Below are positions 1 through 12,230 of a stretch of DNA of 27,162 nucleotides, one piece after another (positions within the stretch are counted from its first letter, which is position 1; every line of letters starts with the position of its first letter). The stretch is from Saccoglossus kowalevskii (taxonomy: Eukaryota > Hemichordata > Enteropneusta > Harrimaniidae): positions 1 to 27,162 of the forward strand of contig NW_003132507.1 of the NCBI RefSeq assembly GCF_000003605.2, read 5' to 3'. A program made the position numbers and the translations under genes. The notes below the pieces were generated by a model. That model was not told where the DNA came from and ran no database searches. It saw only the letters and a program-made list of their open reading frames with translations.

Positions 1-885
1 TATCTGTTTATTTATGTCATGATGTATAATGAATATATAAAATTTGAACATAATCAGTCAAAGCACGTCAGAGATATGGCACTAGAACTACATTCATTAA
101 AACAAAATGGCCACCAGTCGACTATTTTTAATCAGATCCGAAAAATAAAATGAAATGCATCAGGAACCCATAATGTCTAATGTATGTACATGTACCAAGT
201 TAGAACAAAAACTATCCATAAATGCCAGAAATGCTTGAAATTTGATGATTTTTTAGCACAAAAATGGTCGCCATTTAGCCATTTTGAATCAGTACGTGAA
301 ATAAATTGATGTGCATATGTATAATATTATGTATGATGTATGTGTGAAGTTTGAATGTAATTGGTCCAGGCATGTCTAAGATATAGGTCTGGACGCACGC
401 ACAGACACATGGACGCACAGATTTTATATATGGTCAGAAAATAAACAGAATATGCTATTCATGCATTTTTTGTACCAAACTGAATTTCATTAGTTCGTAC
501 AGAGATTTAAAATATGAAATGAATCATCATGGACAAATTTCAAAACGACAAATGGTGTCTAAGATATCACATTTAAAAAAAACAAGATGGATGCCAGTCG
601 GCCATCTTTGATTTGATTATAGAACAAACTGAACATGAACATGTAAACCTATATGCATGATGTATGTGACAAATATGATTGAAAATGGTCCCTAAGCCTT
701 GGAGATATTATAGTAGTGTGGTCAAAAAGCAAGATGGCCATTATTCATCCATCTTTGATCTGATTGTAAAACAAATTGTCATAGACATGTATCCTAACAT
801 GTATAATGTATTTATCAAATTTGAACAAAAACTGACAAAGCATGCATAAGATACCACATTTTCGAAAAAAACAAAATGGCTGTGA
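1..885. repeat. Decayed ~150-bp tandem repeat block (AT-rich flank, copy 1)
   Basis: An A-rich motif of the form AAAACAAAATGGCCGCCA recurs near 103, 260, 580, 727 and 869, each time followed by a variant of CATTTTTGATCTGATT, then ATAATGTATGATGTATGTG, then AATTTGAACAAAA and finally AGCATGTCTAAGATAT. Spacing is about 146-157 bp where units are complete. Units are strongly diverged from one another, so this is an old tandem or dispersed family. No open reading frame here looks like a gene; the open stretches on the minus strand (741-950) merely read through the repeats. The block is otherwise featureless apart from the short tail at 391-420. Confidence 0.8.
391..420 (+). repeat. Short GGACGCAC / ACAGACAC tail
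   Basis: Two GGACGCAC words separated by a GCACAGACACAT stretch stand out as the only G+C-rich, CpG-containing piece in the AT-rich block. It directly follows the AGCATGTCTAAGATAT-like end of one ~150-bp unit (352-385). Short GGACGGACAGAC-type tails are common at the ends of repeat families in invertebrate genomes, so it may mark a unit or element end; that link is inference. The second copy is at 17648-17677. Confidence 0.5.
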
Positions 886-888
886 CAC

Positions 889-930
889 GACATCAAAGAC
901 CACTGGCCTACATGTACAGAACACCAAAGA
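889..930 (+). repeat. Isolated minisatellite monomer (1.35 units), copy 1
   Basis: From GACATCAAAGACCACT through GGCCTACATGTACAG to AACACCAAAGA the sequence matches the array monomer, with one G-to-A change (CAGAACACC for CAGGACACC). It lies about 395 bp before the main array, just after an AAAAAAACAAAAT motif and a short GGCTGTGACAC stretch. It stops inside a monomer at AAAGA, and the main array resumes from AAAGA at 1325. I read it as the true left end of the array, separated from the rest by an insertion. Confidence 0.9.
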
Positions 931-1324
931 AACTTTTTTTCAAAAAACAAAGTGAATAATGACCATGGCCAAGGTCAATATACAGATTTGTTGAACAAAT
1001 GACAGCAACATTGATTTCTGAGGGCCGACAAATCTATATGTCGACCGAGGCTAGGGTCATTATTTGTATTTATACCAAATAAAACATTTTGTAAAAGGTT
1101 GTATTGTAGAATTTTCTCAATACATGGTATTCCAGGATTTGTTGTATACCGACATTTAGTGCTTTTATTCGTAATTACTTGTGTATCGTACATACATGTG
1201 GATTCCATTAAATTGTTAATTTTTTTCTGTGTGCATTCGTGTGATGCGTAAATTAACAAATCTAATTGGCTGACAAGGATATGAATTATAATAATACCAT
1301 ATTTGTAAAAGTTTATTCAGTACT
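931..1324. mobile_element. Putative ~394-bp non-coding insertion splitting the array edge, copy 1
   Basis: The minisatellite is broken after AAAGA (926-930) and resumes at AAAGA (1325-1329). Removing 931-1329 rejoins the two sides in monomer register, so AAAGA is a candidate 5-bp target duplication (up to 8 bp, ACCAAAGA against ACTAAAGA, if one mismatch is allowed). The inserted piece starts AACTTTTTTT and ends TTATTCAGTACT. I see no terminal inverted repeats at those ends. It carries a strong internal hairpin (955-1064), and a weaker inverted repeat pairs AAATTGTTAATTT near 1209 with AAATTAACAAAT near 1251. A minus-strand open stretch of 94 codons (975-1259) starts only at TTG and resembles nothing I recognise. 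Element class is unknown. Confidence 0.55.
955..1064. repeat. Imperfect foldback hairpin, ~37-bp arms, copy 1
   Basis: The left arm (955-991) begins AATAATGACC and contains AGATTTGT. The reverse complement of the right arm (1028-1064) begins with the same AATAATGACC and contains the same AGATTTGT at the same distance. I count roughly 30 matches over 37 positions. The loop is about 36 nt (992-1027). Inside the left arm and loop lies a smaller perfect palindrome, ATTTGTT-G-AACAAAT (986-1000). It could be a foldback-type element end or a structured RNA; nothing in the sequence decides this. Confidence 0.7.
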
Positions 1325-1970
1325 AAAGACCACTCCATATGTACAGGACACCAATGACCACTGGCCTACATATACAGGACATCGAAGACCACTGGCCTAC
1401 ATGTACAGGACACCAAAGACCACTGGCCTACATGTACAGGACACCAAAGACCACTGGCCTACATGTACAGGACATCAAAGACCACTGGCCTACATGTACA
1501 GGACACCAAAGACCACTGGCCTACATGTACAGGACACCAAAGACCACTGCAGGCCTACATGTACAGGACATCAAAGACCACTGGCCTACATGTACAGGAC
1601 ACCAAAGACCACTGGCCTACATGTACAGGATATCAAAGACCACTGCAGGCCTACATGTACAGGACACCAAAGACCACTGGCCTACATGTATAGGACACCA
1701 AAGACCACTGCAGGCCTACATGTACAGGGCATCAAAGACCACTGGCCTTCATGTACAGGACCATCAAAGACCACTGGCCTACATGTACAGGACACCAAAG
1801 ACCACTGGCCTACATGTACAGGACATCAAAGACCACTGCAGGCCTACATGTACAGGACACCAATGACCACTGCAGGCCTACATGTACAGGACATCAAAGA
1901 CCACTGCAGGCCTACATGTACAGGACACCAAAGACCACTGGCCTACATGTACAGGGCATCAAAGGCCACT

Positions 1971-3714
1971 GGCCGACATGTATAGGACACCAAAGACCAC
2001 TGCAGGCCTACATGTACAGGACATTAAAGACCACTGCAGGCCTACATGTACAGGACATCAAAGGCCACTGGCCTACATGTACAGGACATCAAAGGCCACT
2101 GGCCTACATGTACAGGGCATCAAAGGCCACTGGCCTACATGTACAGGACATCAAAGACCACTGCAGGCCTACATGTACAGGACATCAAAGACCACTGCAG
2201 GCCTACATGTACAGGACACCAAAGACCACTGGCCTACATGTACAGGACACCAATGACCACTGCAGGCCTACATGTACAGGACATCAAAGACCACTGCAGG
2301 CCTACATGTACAGGACACCAAAGACCACTGGCCTACATGTACAGGGCATCAAAGGCCACTGGCCTACATGTATAGGACACCAAAGACCACTGGCCTACAT
2401 GTACAGGACACCAAAGACCACTGGCCTACATGTACAGGACACCAAAGACCACTGGCCTACATGTACAGGACATCAAAGACCACTGCAGGCCTACATGTAC
2501 AGGACACCAATGACCACTGCAGGCCTACATGTACAGGACATCAAAGACCACTGCAGGCCTACATGTACAGGACACCAAAGACCACTGGCCTACATGTACA
2601 GGGCATCAAAGGCCACTGGCCTACATGTATAGGACACCAAAGACCACTGCAGGCCTACATGTACAGGACATTCAAGACACTGCAGGCCTACATGTACAGG
2701 ACATCAAGACCACTGCAGGCCTACATGTACAGGACACCAAAGACCACTGGCCTACATGTACAGGACACCAAAGACCACTGGCCTACATGTACAGGGCATC
2801 AAAGACCACTGGCCTACATGTACAGGACACCAAAGACCACTGGCCTACATGTACAAGACACCAAAGACCACTGGCCTACATGTACAGGGCATCAAAGGCC
2901 ACTGGCCTACATGTACAGGACACCAAAAACCACTGGCCTACATGTATAGGACATCAAAGACCACTGGCCTACATGTACAGGACATCAAAGACCACTGCAG
3001 GCCTACATGTACAGGACACCAAAGACCACTGGCCTACATGTACAGGGCATCAAATGCCACTGGCCTACATGTATAGGACACCAAAGACCACTGCAGGCCT
3101 ACATGTACAGGACATCAAAGACCACTGCAGGCCTACATGTACAGGACATCAAAGACCACTGCAGGCCTACATGTACAGGACACCAAAGACCACTGGCCTA
3201 CATGTACAGGACATCAAAGGCCACTGGCGTACATGTACAGGGCATCAAATACCACTGCAGGCCTACATGTACAGGACATCAAAGACCACTGCAGACCTAC
3301 ATGTACAGGACACCAAAGGCCACTGGCCTACATGTACAGGACACCAATGCCCACTGCAGGCCTACATGTACAGGACATCAAAGACCACTGCAGGCCTACA
3401 TGTACAGGACACCAAAGACCACTGGCCTACATGTATAGGACACCAAAGACCACTGCAGGCCTACATGTACAGGGCATCAAAGACCACTGGCCTTCATGTA
3501 CAGGACATCAAAGACCACTGGCCTACATGTACAGGACACCAAAGACCACTGGCCTACATGTACAGGACATCAAAGACCACTGCAGGCCTACATGTACAGG
3601 ACACCAATGACCACTGCAGGCCTACATGTACAGGACATCAAAGACCACTGCAGGCCTACATGTACAGGACACCAAAGACCACTGGCCTACATGTACAGGG
3701 CATCAAAGGCCACT
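1971..3714 (+). repeat. Higher-order repeat period 1 (1744 bp) in array 1
   Basis: The period is measured between the rare CpG variant GGCCGACATG at 1971 and its next occurrence at 3715. Flanking monomer order agrees at this offset from about 1690 to 2632. Two monomers near 2665-2710 carry one-base losses (ACATTCAAGACACT and ACATCAAGACCACT), and one near 1760 has an extra C (GGACCATC). Allowing for the two losses, the length fits 54 monomers with 24 of the 34-bp class. Confidence 0.8.
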
Positions 3715-5655
3715 GGCCGACATGTATAGGACACCAAAGACCACTGCAGGCCTACATGTACAGGACATCAAAGACCACTGCAGGCCTACATGTACAGGAC
3801 ATCAAAGGCCACTGGCCTACATGTACAGGACATCAAAGGCCACTGGCCTACATGTACAGGGCATCAAAGGCCACTGGCCTACATGTACAGGACATCAAAG
3901 ACCACTGCAGGCCTACATGTACAGGACATCAAAGACCACTGCAGGCCTACATGTACAGGACACCAAAGACCACTGGCCTACATGTACAGGACACCAATGA
4001 CCACTGCAGGCCTACATGTACAGGACATCAAAGACCACTGCAGGCCTACATGTACAGGACACCAAAGACCACTGGCCTACATGTACAGGGCATCAAATGC
4101 CACTGGCCTACATGTATAGGACACCAAAGACCACTGGCCTACATGTACAGGACACCAAAGACCACTGGCCTACATGTACAGGACACCAAAGACCACTGGC
4201 CTACATGTACAGGACATCAAAGACCACTGCAGGCCTACATGTACAGGACACCAATGACCACTGCAGGCCTACATGTACAGGACATCAAAGACCACTGCAG
4301 GCCTACATGTACAGGACACCAAAGACCACTGGCCTACATGTACAGGGCATCAAAGGCCACTGGCCTACATGTATAGGACACCAAAGACCACTGCAGGCCT
4401 ACATGTACAGGACATCAAAGACCACTGCAGGCCTACATGTACAGGACATCAAAGACCACTGCAGGCCTACATGTACAGGACACCAAAGACCACTGGCCTA
4501 CATGTACAGGACATCAAAGGCCACTGGCCTACATGTACAGGGCATCAAAGGCCACTGGCCTACATGTACAGGACATCAAAGACCACTGCAGGCCTACATG
4601 TACGGGACATCAAAGACCACTGCAGGGCTACATGTACAGGACACCAAAGACCACTGGCCTACATGTACAGGACACCAAAGACCACTGCAGGCCTACATGT
4701 ACAGGACACCAAAGACCACTGGCCTACATGTACAGGGCATCAAAGACCACTGGCCTACATGTACAGGACACCAAAGACCACTGGCCTACATGTACAAGAC
4801 ACCAAAGACCACTGGCCTACATGTACAGGGCATCAAAGGCCACTGGCCTACATGTACAGGACACCAAAAACCACTGGCCTACATGTATAGGACATCAAAG
4901 ACCACTGGCCTACATGTACAGGACATCAAAGACCACTGCAGGCCTACATGTACAGGACACCAAAGACCACTGGCCTACATGTACAGGGCATCAAAGGCCA
5001 CTGGCCTACATGTATAGGACACCAAAGACCACTGCAGGCCTACATGTACAGGACATCAAAGACCACTGCAGGCCTACATGTACAGGACATCAAAGACCAC
5101 TGCAGGCCTACATGTACAGGACACCAAAGACCACTGGCCTACATGTACAGGACATCAAAGGCCACTGGCCTACATGTACAGGGCATCAAATACCACTGCA
5201 GGCCTACATGTACAGGACATCAAAGACCACTGCAGACCTACATGTACAGGACACCAAAGGCCACTGGCCTACATGTACAGGACACCAATGCCCACTGCAG
5301 GCCTACATGTACAGGACATCAAAGACCACTGCAGGCCTACATGTACAGGACACCAAAGACCACTGGCCTACATGTATAGGACACCAAAGACCACTGCAGG
5401 CCTACATGTACAGGGCATCAAAGACCACTGGCCTTCATGTACAGGACATCAAAGACCACTGGCCTACATGTACAGGACACCAAAGACCACTGGCCTACAT
5501 GTACAGGACATCAAAGACCACTGCAGGCCTACATGTACAGGACACCAATGACCACTGCAGGCCTACATGTACAGGACATCAAAGACCACTGCAGGCCTAC
5601 ATGTACAGGACATCAAAGACCACTGGCCTACATGTACAGGGCATCAAAGGCCACT
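3715..5655 (+). repeat. Higher-order repeat period 2 (1941 bp) in array 1
   Basis: Bounded by the GGCCGACATG variant at 3715 and 5656. The 1941-bp offset is supported well outside this interval: 2751-4510 and 4692-6451 are nearly identical monomer by monomer. They share rare variants such as CCAAAAACCACTGG (2923/4864), CAAATACCACTGCAGG and CTGCAGACCTAC. The length fits 60 monomers, 27 of them 34 bp long. Confidence 0.85.
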
Positions 5656-7445
5656 GGCCGACATGTATAGGACACCAAAGACCACTGCAGGCCTACATGT
5701 ACAGGACATCAAAGACCACTGCAGGCCTACATGTACAGGACATCAAAGGCCACTGGCCTACATGTACAGGACATCAAAGGCCACTGGCCTACATGTACAG
5801 GGCATCAAAGGCCACTGGCCTACATGTACAGGACATCAAAGACCACTGCAGGCCTACATGTACAGGACATCAAAGACCACTGCAGGCCTACATGTACAGG
5901 ACACCAAAGACCACTGGCCTACATGTACAGGACACCAATGACCACTGCAGGCCTACATGTACAGGACATCAAAGACCACTGCAGGCCTACATGTACAGGA
6001 CACCAAAGACCACTGGCCTACATGTACAGGGCATCAAATGCCACTGGCCTACATGTATAGGACACCAAAGACCACTGGCCTACATGTACAGGACACCAAA
6101 GACCACTGGCCTACATGTACAGGACACCAAAGACCACTGGCCTACATGTACAGGACATCAAAGACCACTGCAGGCCTACATGTACAGGACACCAATGACC
6201 ACTGCAGGCCTACATGTACAGGACATCAAAGACCACTGCAGGCCTACATGTACAGGACACCAAAGACCACTGGCCTACATGTACAGGGCATCAAAGGCCA
6301 CTGGCCTACATGTATAGGACACCAAAGACCACTGCAGGCCTACATGTACAGGACATCAAAGACCACTGCAGGCCTACATGTACAGGACATCAAAGACCAC
6401 TGCAGGCCTACATGTACAGGACACCAAAGACCACTGGCCTACATGTACAGGACACCAATGACCACTGCAGGCCTACATGTACAGGACATCAAAGACCACT
6501 GCAGGCCTACATGGACAGGACACCAAAGACCACTGGCCTACATGTACAGGGCATCAAAGACCACTGGCCTACATGTACAGGACACCAAAGACCACTGGCC
6601 TACATGTACAAGACACCAAAGACCACTGGCCTACATGTACAGGGCATCAAAGACCACTGGCCTACATATACAGGGCATCAAAGACCACTGGCCTACATGT
6701 ACAGGACACCAAAGACCACTGGCCTACATGTATAGGACATCAAAGACCACTGGCCTACATGTATAGGACACCAATGACCATTGCCCTACATGTACATGAC
6801 ACCAATGACCACTGGTCAAAATGTACAGAACATCAAAGACCACTGGCCTACATGTACAGGACACCAAAGACCACTGGCCTACATGTACAGGACACCAAAG
6901 ACCACTGGCCTACATGTACAGGGCACCAAAGACCACTGGCCTACATGTACAGGACACCAAAGACCACTGGCCTACATGTACAGGACACCAAAGACCACTG
7001 GCCTACATGTACAGGGCATCAAAGACCACTGGCCTACATGTACAGGACACCAAAGACCACTGGCCTACATGTACAAGACACCAAAGACCACTGGCCTACA
7101 TGTACAGGGCATCAAAGGCCACTGGCCTACATGTACAGGACACCAAAAACCACTGGCCTACATGTATAGGACATCAAAGACCACTGGCCTACATGTACAG
7201 GACATCAAAGACCACTGCAGGCCTACATGTACAGGACACCAAAGACCACTGGCCTACATGTACAGGGCATCAAAGGCCACTGGCCTACATGTATAGGACA
7301 CCAAAGACCACTGCAGGCCTACATGTACAGGACATCAAAGACCACTGCAGGCCTACATGTACAGGACATCAAAGACCACTGCAGGCCTACATGTACAGGA
7401 CACCAAAGACCACTGGCCTACATGTACAGGGCATCAAAGGCCACT
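5656..7445 (+). repeat. Higher-order repeat period 3 (1790 bp) in array 1
   Basis: Bounded by GGCCGACATG at 5656 and 7446. Monomer order agrees with the previous period at the start (5567-6060 against 7357-7850). The period also contains the separate 516-bp module at 6781-7296, absent from periods 1 and 2, so the higher-order copies are mosaics rather than clean repeats. A partial fourth copy follows from 7446. Confidence 0.7.
6781..7296 (+). repeat. 516-bp module, copy 1 of 5
   Basis: Opens with the diagnostic monomers GCCCTACATGTACATGACACC and ACTGGTCAAAATGTACAGAAC, then continues through GGGCACC, TACAAGACACC and CCAAAAACC variants in fixed order to TGTATAGG. The same order and length recur at 11014, 14485, 23100 and 26258. 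The preceding monomer carries the CAATGACCATT variant. Confidence 0.9.
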
Positions 7446-7929
7446 GGCCGACATGTATAGGACACCAAAGACCACTGCAGGCCTACATGTACAGGACATT
7501 AAAGACCACTGCAGGCCTACATGTACAGGACATCAAAGGCCACTGGCCTACATGTACAGGACATCAAAGGCCACTGGCCTACATGTACAGGGCATCAAAG
7601 GCCACTGGCCTACATGTACAGGACATCAAAGACCACTGCAGGCCTACATGTACAGGACATCAAAGACCACTGCAGGCCTACATGTACAGGACACCAAAGA
7701 CCACTGGCCTACATGTACAGGACACCAATGACCACTGCAGGCCTACATGTACAGGACATCAAAGACCACTGCAGGCCTACATGTACAGGACACCAAAGAC
7801 CACTGGCCTACATGTACAGGGCATCAAAGGCCACTGGCCTACATGTATAGGACACCAAAGACCACTGGCCTACATGTACAGGACACCAAAGACCACTGGC
7901 CTACATGTACAGGACACCAAAGACCACTG

Positions 7930-8940
7930 GCCTACATGTACAGGACATCAAAGACCACTGCAGGCCTACATGTACAGGACACCAATGACCACTGCAGGCC
8001 TACATGTACAGGACATCAAAGACCACTGCAGGCCTACATGTACAGGACACCAAAGACCACTGGCCTACATGTACAGGGCATCAAAGGCCACTGGCCTACA
8101 TGTATAGGACACCAAAGACCACTGCAGGCCTACATGTACAGGACATCAAAGACCACTGCAGGCCTACATGTACAGGACATCAAAGACCACTGCAGGCCTA
8201 CATGTACAGGACACCAAAGACCACTGGCCTACATGTACAGGACATCAAAGGCCACTGGCCTACATGTACAGGGCATCAAAGGCCACTGGCCTACATGTAC
8301 AGGACATCAAAGACCACTGCAGGCCTACATGTACGGGACATCAAAGACCACTGCAGGGCTACATGTACAGGACACCAAAGACCACTGGCCTACATGTACA
8401 GGACACCAATGCCCACTGCAGGCCTACATGTACAGGACATCAAAGACCACTGCAGGCCTACATGTACAGGACACCAAAGACCACTGGCCTACATGTATAG
8501 GGCATCAAAGGCCACTGGCCTACATGTATAGGACACCAAAGACCACTGGCCTACATGTACAAGACACCAAAGACCACTGGCCTACATGTACAGGACACCA
8601 AAGACCACTGGTCTACATGTACAGGACATCAAAGGCCACTGGCCTACATGTACAGGGCATCAAAGGCCACTGGCCTACATGTACAGGACATCAAAGTCCA
8701 CTGCAGGCCTACATGTACAGGACATCAAAGACCACTGCAGGCCTACATGTACAGGACACCAAAGACCACTGGCCTACATGTACAGGACACCAATGACCAC
8801 TGCAGGCCTACATGTACAGGACATCAAAGACCACTGCAGGCCTACATGGACAGGACACCAAAGACCACTGGCCTACATGTACAGGGCATCAAAGACCACT
8901 GGCCTACATGTACAGGACACCAAAGACCACTGGCCTACAT
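7930..8940 (+). repeat. ~1-kb block repeated at +1898 bp
   Basis: The monomer sequence here recurs at about 9828-10838 at a constant offset of 1898. Both copies include the rare TACGGGACATC...GCAGGGCTAC pair (8332 and 10230), GTATAGGGCATC, ACTGGTCTACATG, CATCAAAGTCCACT and the ACATGGACAGG variant (8846 and 10744). Block ends are approximate. The TACGGG marker also occurs at 4601, 13150, 19176 and 21669. Confidence 0.8.
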
Positions 8941-9159
8941 GTACAGGGCACCAAAGACCACTGGCCTACATGTACAGGACACCAAAGACCACTGGCCTAC
9001 ATGTACAGGACACCAAAGACCACTGGCCTACATGTACAGGGCATCAAAGACCACTGGCCTACATGTACAGGACACCAAAGACCACTGGCCTACATGTACA
9101 AGACACCAAAGACCACTGGCCTACATGTACAGGGCATCAAAGGCCACTGGCCTACATGT

Positions 9160-10085
9160 ACAGGACACCAAAAACCACTGGCCTACATGTATAGGACATC
9201 AAAGACCACTGGCCTACATGTACAGGACATCAAAGACCACTGCAGGCCTACATGTACAGGACACCAAAGACCACTGGCCTACATGTACAGGGCATCAAAG
9301 GCCACTGGCCTACATGTATAGGACACCAAAGACCACTGCAGGCCTACATGTACAGGACATCAAAGACCACTGCAGGCCTACATGTACAGGACATCAAAGA
9401 CCACTGCAGGCCTACATGTACAGGACACCAAAGACCACTGGCCTACATGTACAGGACATCAAAGGCCACTGGCCTACATGTACAGGGCATCAAAGGCCAC
9501 TGGCCTACATGTACAGGACATCAAATACCACTGCAGGCCTACATGTACAGGACATCAAAGACCACTGCAGACCTACATGTACAGGACACCAAAGGCCACT
9601 GGCCTACATGTACAGGACACCAATGCCCACTGCAGGCCTACATGTACAGGACATCAAAGACCACTGCAGGCCTACATGTACAGGACACCAAAGACCACTG
9701 GCCTACATGTATAGGACACCAAAGACCACTGCAGGCCTACATGTACAGGGCATCAAAGACCACTGGCCTTCATGTACAGGGCATCAAAGACCACTGGCCT
9801 ACATGTACAGGACACCAAAGACCACTGGCCTACATGTACAGGACATCAAAGACCACTGCAGGCCTACATGTACAGGACACCAATGACCACTGCAGGCCTA
9901 CATGTACAGGACATCAAAGACCACTGCAGGCCTACATGTACAGGACACCAAAGACCACTGGCCTACATGTACAGGGCATCAAAGGCCACTGGCCTACATG
10001 TATAGGACACCAAAGACCACTGCAGGCCTACATGTACAGGACATCAAAGACCACTGCAGGCCTACATGTACAGGACATCAAAGAC
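9160..10085 (+). repeat. Block shared with array 2 at +11049 bp
   Basis: Monomer order matches 20209-21134 at a constant offset of 11049, including the CAAATACCACT, CTGCAGACCTAC and CCAATGCCCACT trio. The copies differ at single positions, for example GGCCTACATG near 9991 against GGCCGACATG at 21040. This is one of several blocks showing that array 2 is a rearranged relative of array 1 rather than a simple continuation. Confidence 0.8.
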
Positions 10086-11013
10086 CACTGCAGGCCTACA
10101 TGTACAGGACACCAAAGACCACTGGCCTACATGTACAGGACATCAAAGGCCACTGGCCTACATGTACAGGGCATCAAAGGCCACTGGCCTACATGTACAG
10201 GACATCAAAGACCACTGCAGGCCTACATGTACGGGACATCAAAGACCACTGCAGGGCTACATGTACAGGACACCAAAGACCACTGGCCTACATGTACAGG
10301 ACACCAATGCCCACTGCAGGCCTACATGTACAGGACATCAAAGACCACTGCAGGCCTACATGTACAGGACACCAAAGACCACTGGCCTACATGTATAGGG
10401 CATCAAAGGCCACTGGCCTACATGTATAGGACACCAAAGACCACTGGCCTACATGTACAAGACACCAAAGACCACTGGCCTACATGTACAGGACACCAAA
10501 GACCACTGGTCTACATGTACAGGACATCAAAGGCCACTGGCCTACATGTACAGGGCATCAAAGGCCACTGGCCTACATGTACAGGACATCAAAGTCCACT
10601 GCAGGCCTACATGTACAGGACATCAAAGACCACTGCAGGCCTACATGTACAGGACACCAAAGACCACTGGCCTACATGTACAGGACACCAATGACCACTG
10701 CAGGCCTACATGTACAGGACATCAAAGACCACTGCAGGCCTACATGGACAGGACACCAAAGACCACTGGCCTACATGTACAGGGCATCAAAGACCACTGG
10801 CCTACATGTACAGGACACCAAAGACCACTGGCCTACATGTACAAGACACCAAAGACCACTGGCCTACATGTACAGGGCATCAAAGACCACTGGCCTACAT
10901 ATACAGGGCATCAAAGACCACTGGCCTACATGTACAGGACTCCAAAGACCACTGGCCTACATGTATATGACATCAAAGACCACTGGCCTACATGTATAGG
11001 ACACCAATGACCA

Positions 11014-11529
11014 TTGCCCTACATGTACATGACACCAATGACCACTGGTCAAAATGTACAGAACATCAAAGACCACTGGCCTACATGTACAGGACACCAA
11101 AGACCACTGGCCTACATGTACAGGACACCAAAGACCACTGGCCTACATGTACAGGGCACCAAAGACCACTGGCCTACATGTACAGGACACCAAAGACCAC
11201 TGGCCTACATGTACAGGACACCAAAGACCACTGGCCTACATGTACAGGGCATCAAAGACCACTGGCCTACATGTACAGGACACCAAAGACCACTGGCCTA
11301 CATGTACAAGACACCAAAGACCACTGGCCTACATGTACAGGGCATCAAAGGCCACTGGCCTACATGTACAGGACACCAAAAACCACTGGCCTACATGTAT
11401 AGGACATCAAAGACCACTGGCCTACATGTACAGGACATCAAAGACCACTGCAGGCCTACATGTACAGGACACCAAAGACCACTGGCCTACATGTACAGGG
11501 CATCAAAGGCCACTGGCCTACATGTATAG
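11014..11529 (+). repeat. 516-bp module, copy 2 of 5
   Basis: Same monomer order and length as 6781-7296, starting at the GCCCTACATGTACATGACACC variant. The preceding monomers differ (GGACTCC and GTATATGACATC near 10940-10975). Those same preceding monomers recur before the copy at 26258, so these two share a longer common segment than the others. Confidence 0.9.
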
Positions 11530-12230
11530 GACACCAAAGACCACTGCAGGCCTACATGTACAGGACATCAAAGACCACTGCAGGCCTACATGTACAGGAC
11601 ATCAAAGACCACTGCAGGCCTACATGTATAGGACACCAAAGACCACTGCAGGCCTACATGTACAGGACATCAAAGACCACTGCAGGCCTACATGTACAGG
11701 ACATCAAAGACCACTGCAGGCCTACATGTACAGAACACCAAAGACCACTGGCCTACATGTACAGGACATCAAAGGCCACTGGCCTACATGTACAGGGCAT
11801 CAAAGGCCACTGGCCTACATGTACAGGACATCAAATACCACTGCAGGCCTACATGTACAGGACATCAAAGACCACTGCAGACCTACATGTACAGGACACC
11901 AAAGACCACTGGCCTACATGTACAGGACACCAAAGACCACTGGCCTACATGTACAGGACATCAAAGGCCACTGGCCTACATGTACAGGGCATCAAAGGCC
12001 ACTGGCCTACATGTACAGGACATCAAAGTCCACTGCAGGCCTACATGTACAGGACATCAAAGACCACTGCAGGCCTACATGTACAGGACACCAAAGACCA
12101 CTGGCCTACATGTACAGGACACCAATGACCACTGCAGGCCTACATGTACAGGACATCAAAGACCACTGCAGGCCTACATGGACAGGACACCAAAGACCAC
12201 TGGCCTACATGTACAGGGCATCAAAGACCA
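11240..12230 (+). repeat. ~1-kb block repeated at +2037 bp
   Basis: Recurs at about 13277-14267 at a constant offset of 2037, carrying CAAATACCACT, CTGCAGACCTAC, CATCAAAGTCCACT and ATGGACAGG (12178 and 14214) in the same order. One difference is CAGAACACC near 11731 where the second copy has CAGGACACC. Block ends are approximate. Confidence 0.75.

Larger units (their letters stand above)
1..1728 (+). repeat. Macro-duplication copy 1: left flank plus first ~400 bp of array
   Basis: This segment recurs in the same orientation at 17257-18986. I compared the two line by line and saw three differences: the T run at 249-254 is one base longer in copy 2, the T run at 466-471 is one base longer in copy 2, and T936 is G at 18194. 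Similarity in register ends at 1729, where this copy has GGGCATC and the other GGACATC, after which the arrays differ in monomer order. The copy may extend left of the window. Near-identity of otherwise unconstrained AT-rich sequence implies a very recent event, gene conversion, or an assembly artefact. Confidence 0.95.

Noticed and set aside
103-885. YY1-like sites (AAAATGGCC) as regulatory elements in the decayed units
   Set aside because: Matches are to the ATGGC core only, differ between units, and lie at the start of every member of an old repeat family, so shared descent explains them.
741-950. 69- and 60-codon minus-strand frames in the flank (also 17999-18208)
   Set aside because: They overlap each other in different frames, cross the boundary of decayed repeats and the stray monomer, and show no recognisable protein features.
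975-1259. 94-codon minus-strand frame (also 18233-18517)
   Set aside because: It starts at TTG and lies across a foldback hairpin in AT-rich DNA. No recognised domain. The second copy is identical because of the duplication, so its conservation carries no information about selection.
1266-1985. 239-codon frame with a unique N-terminus running into array 1 (also 18524-19375)
   Set aside because: It starts at TTG, not ATG; the first ATG is at 1281. The unique part is only about 20 residues of AT-rich sequence from the putative insertion, with no domain or signal I recognise, and the rest is array.
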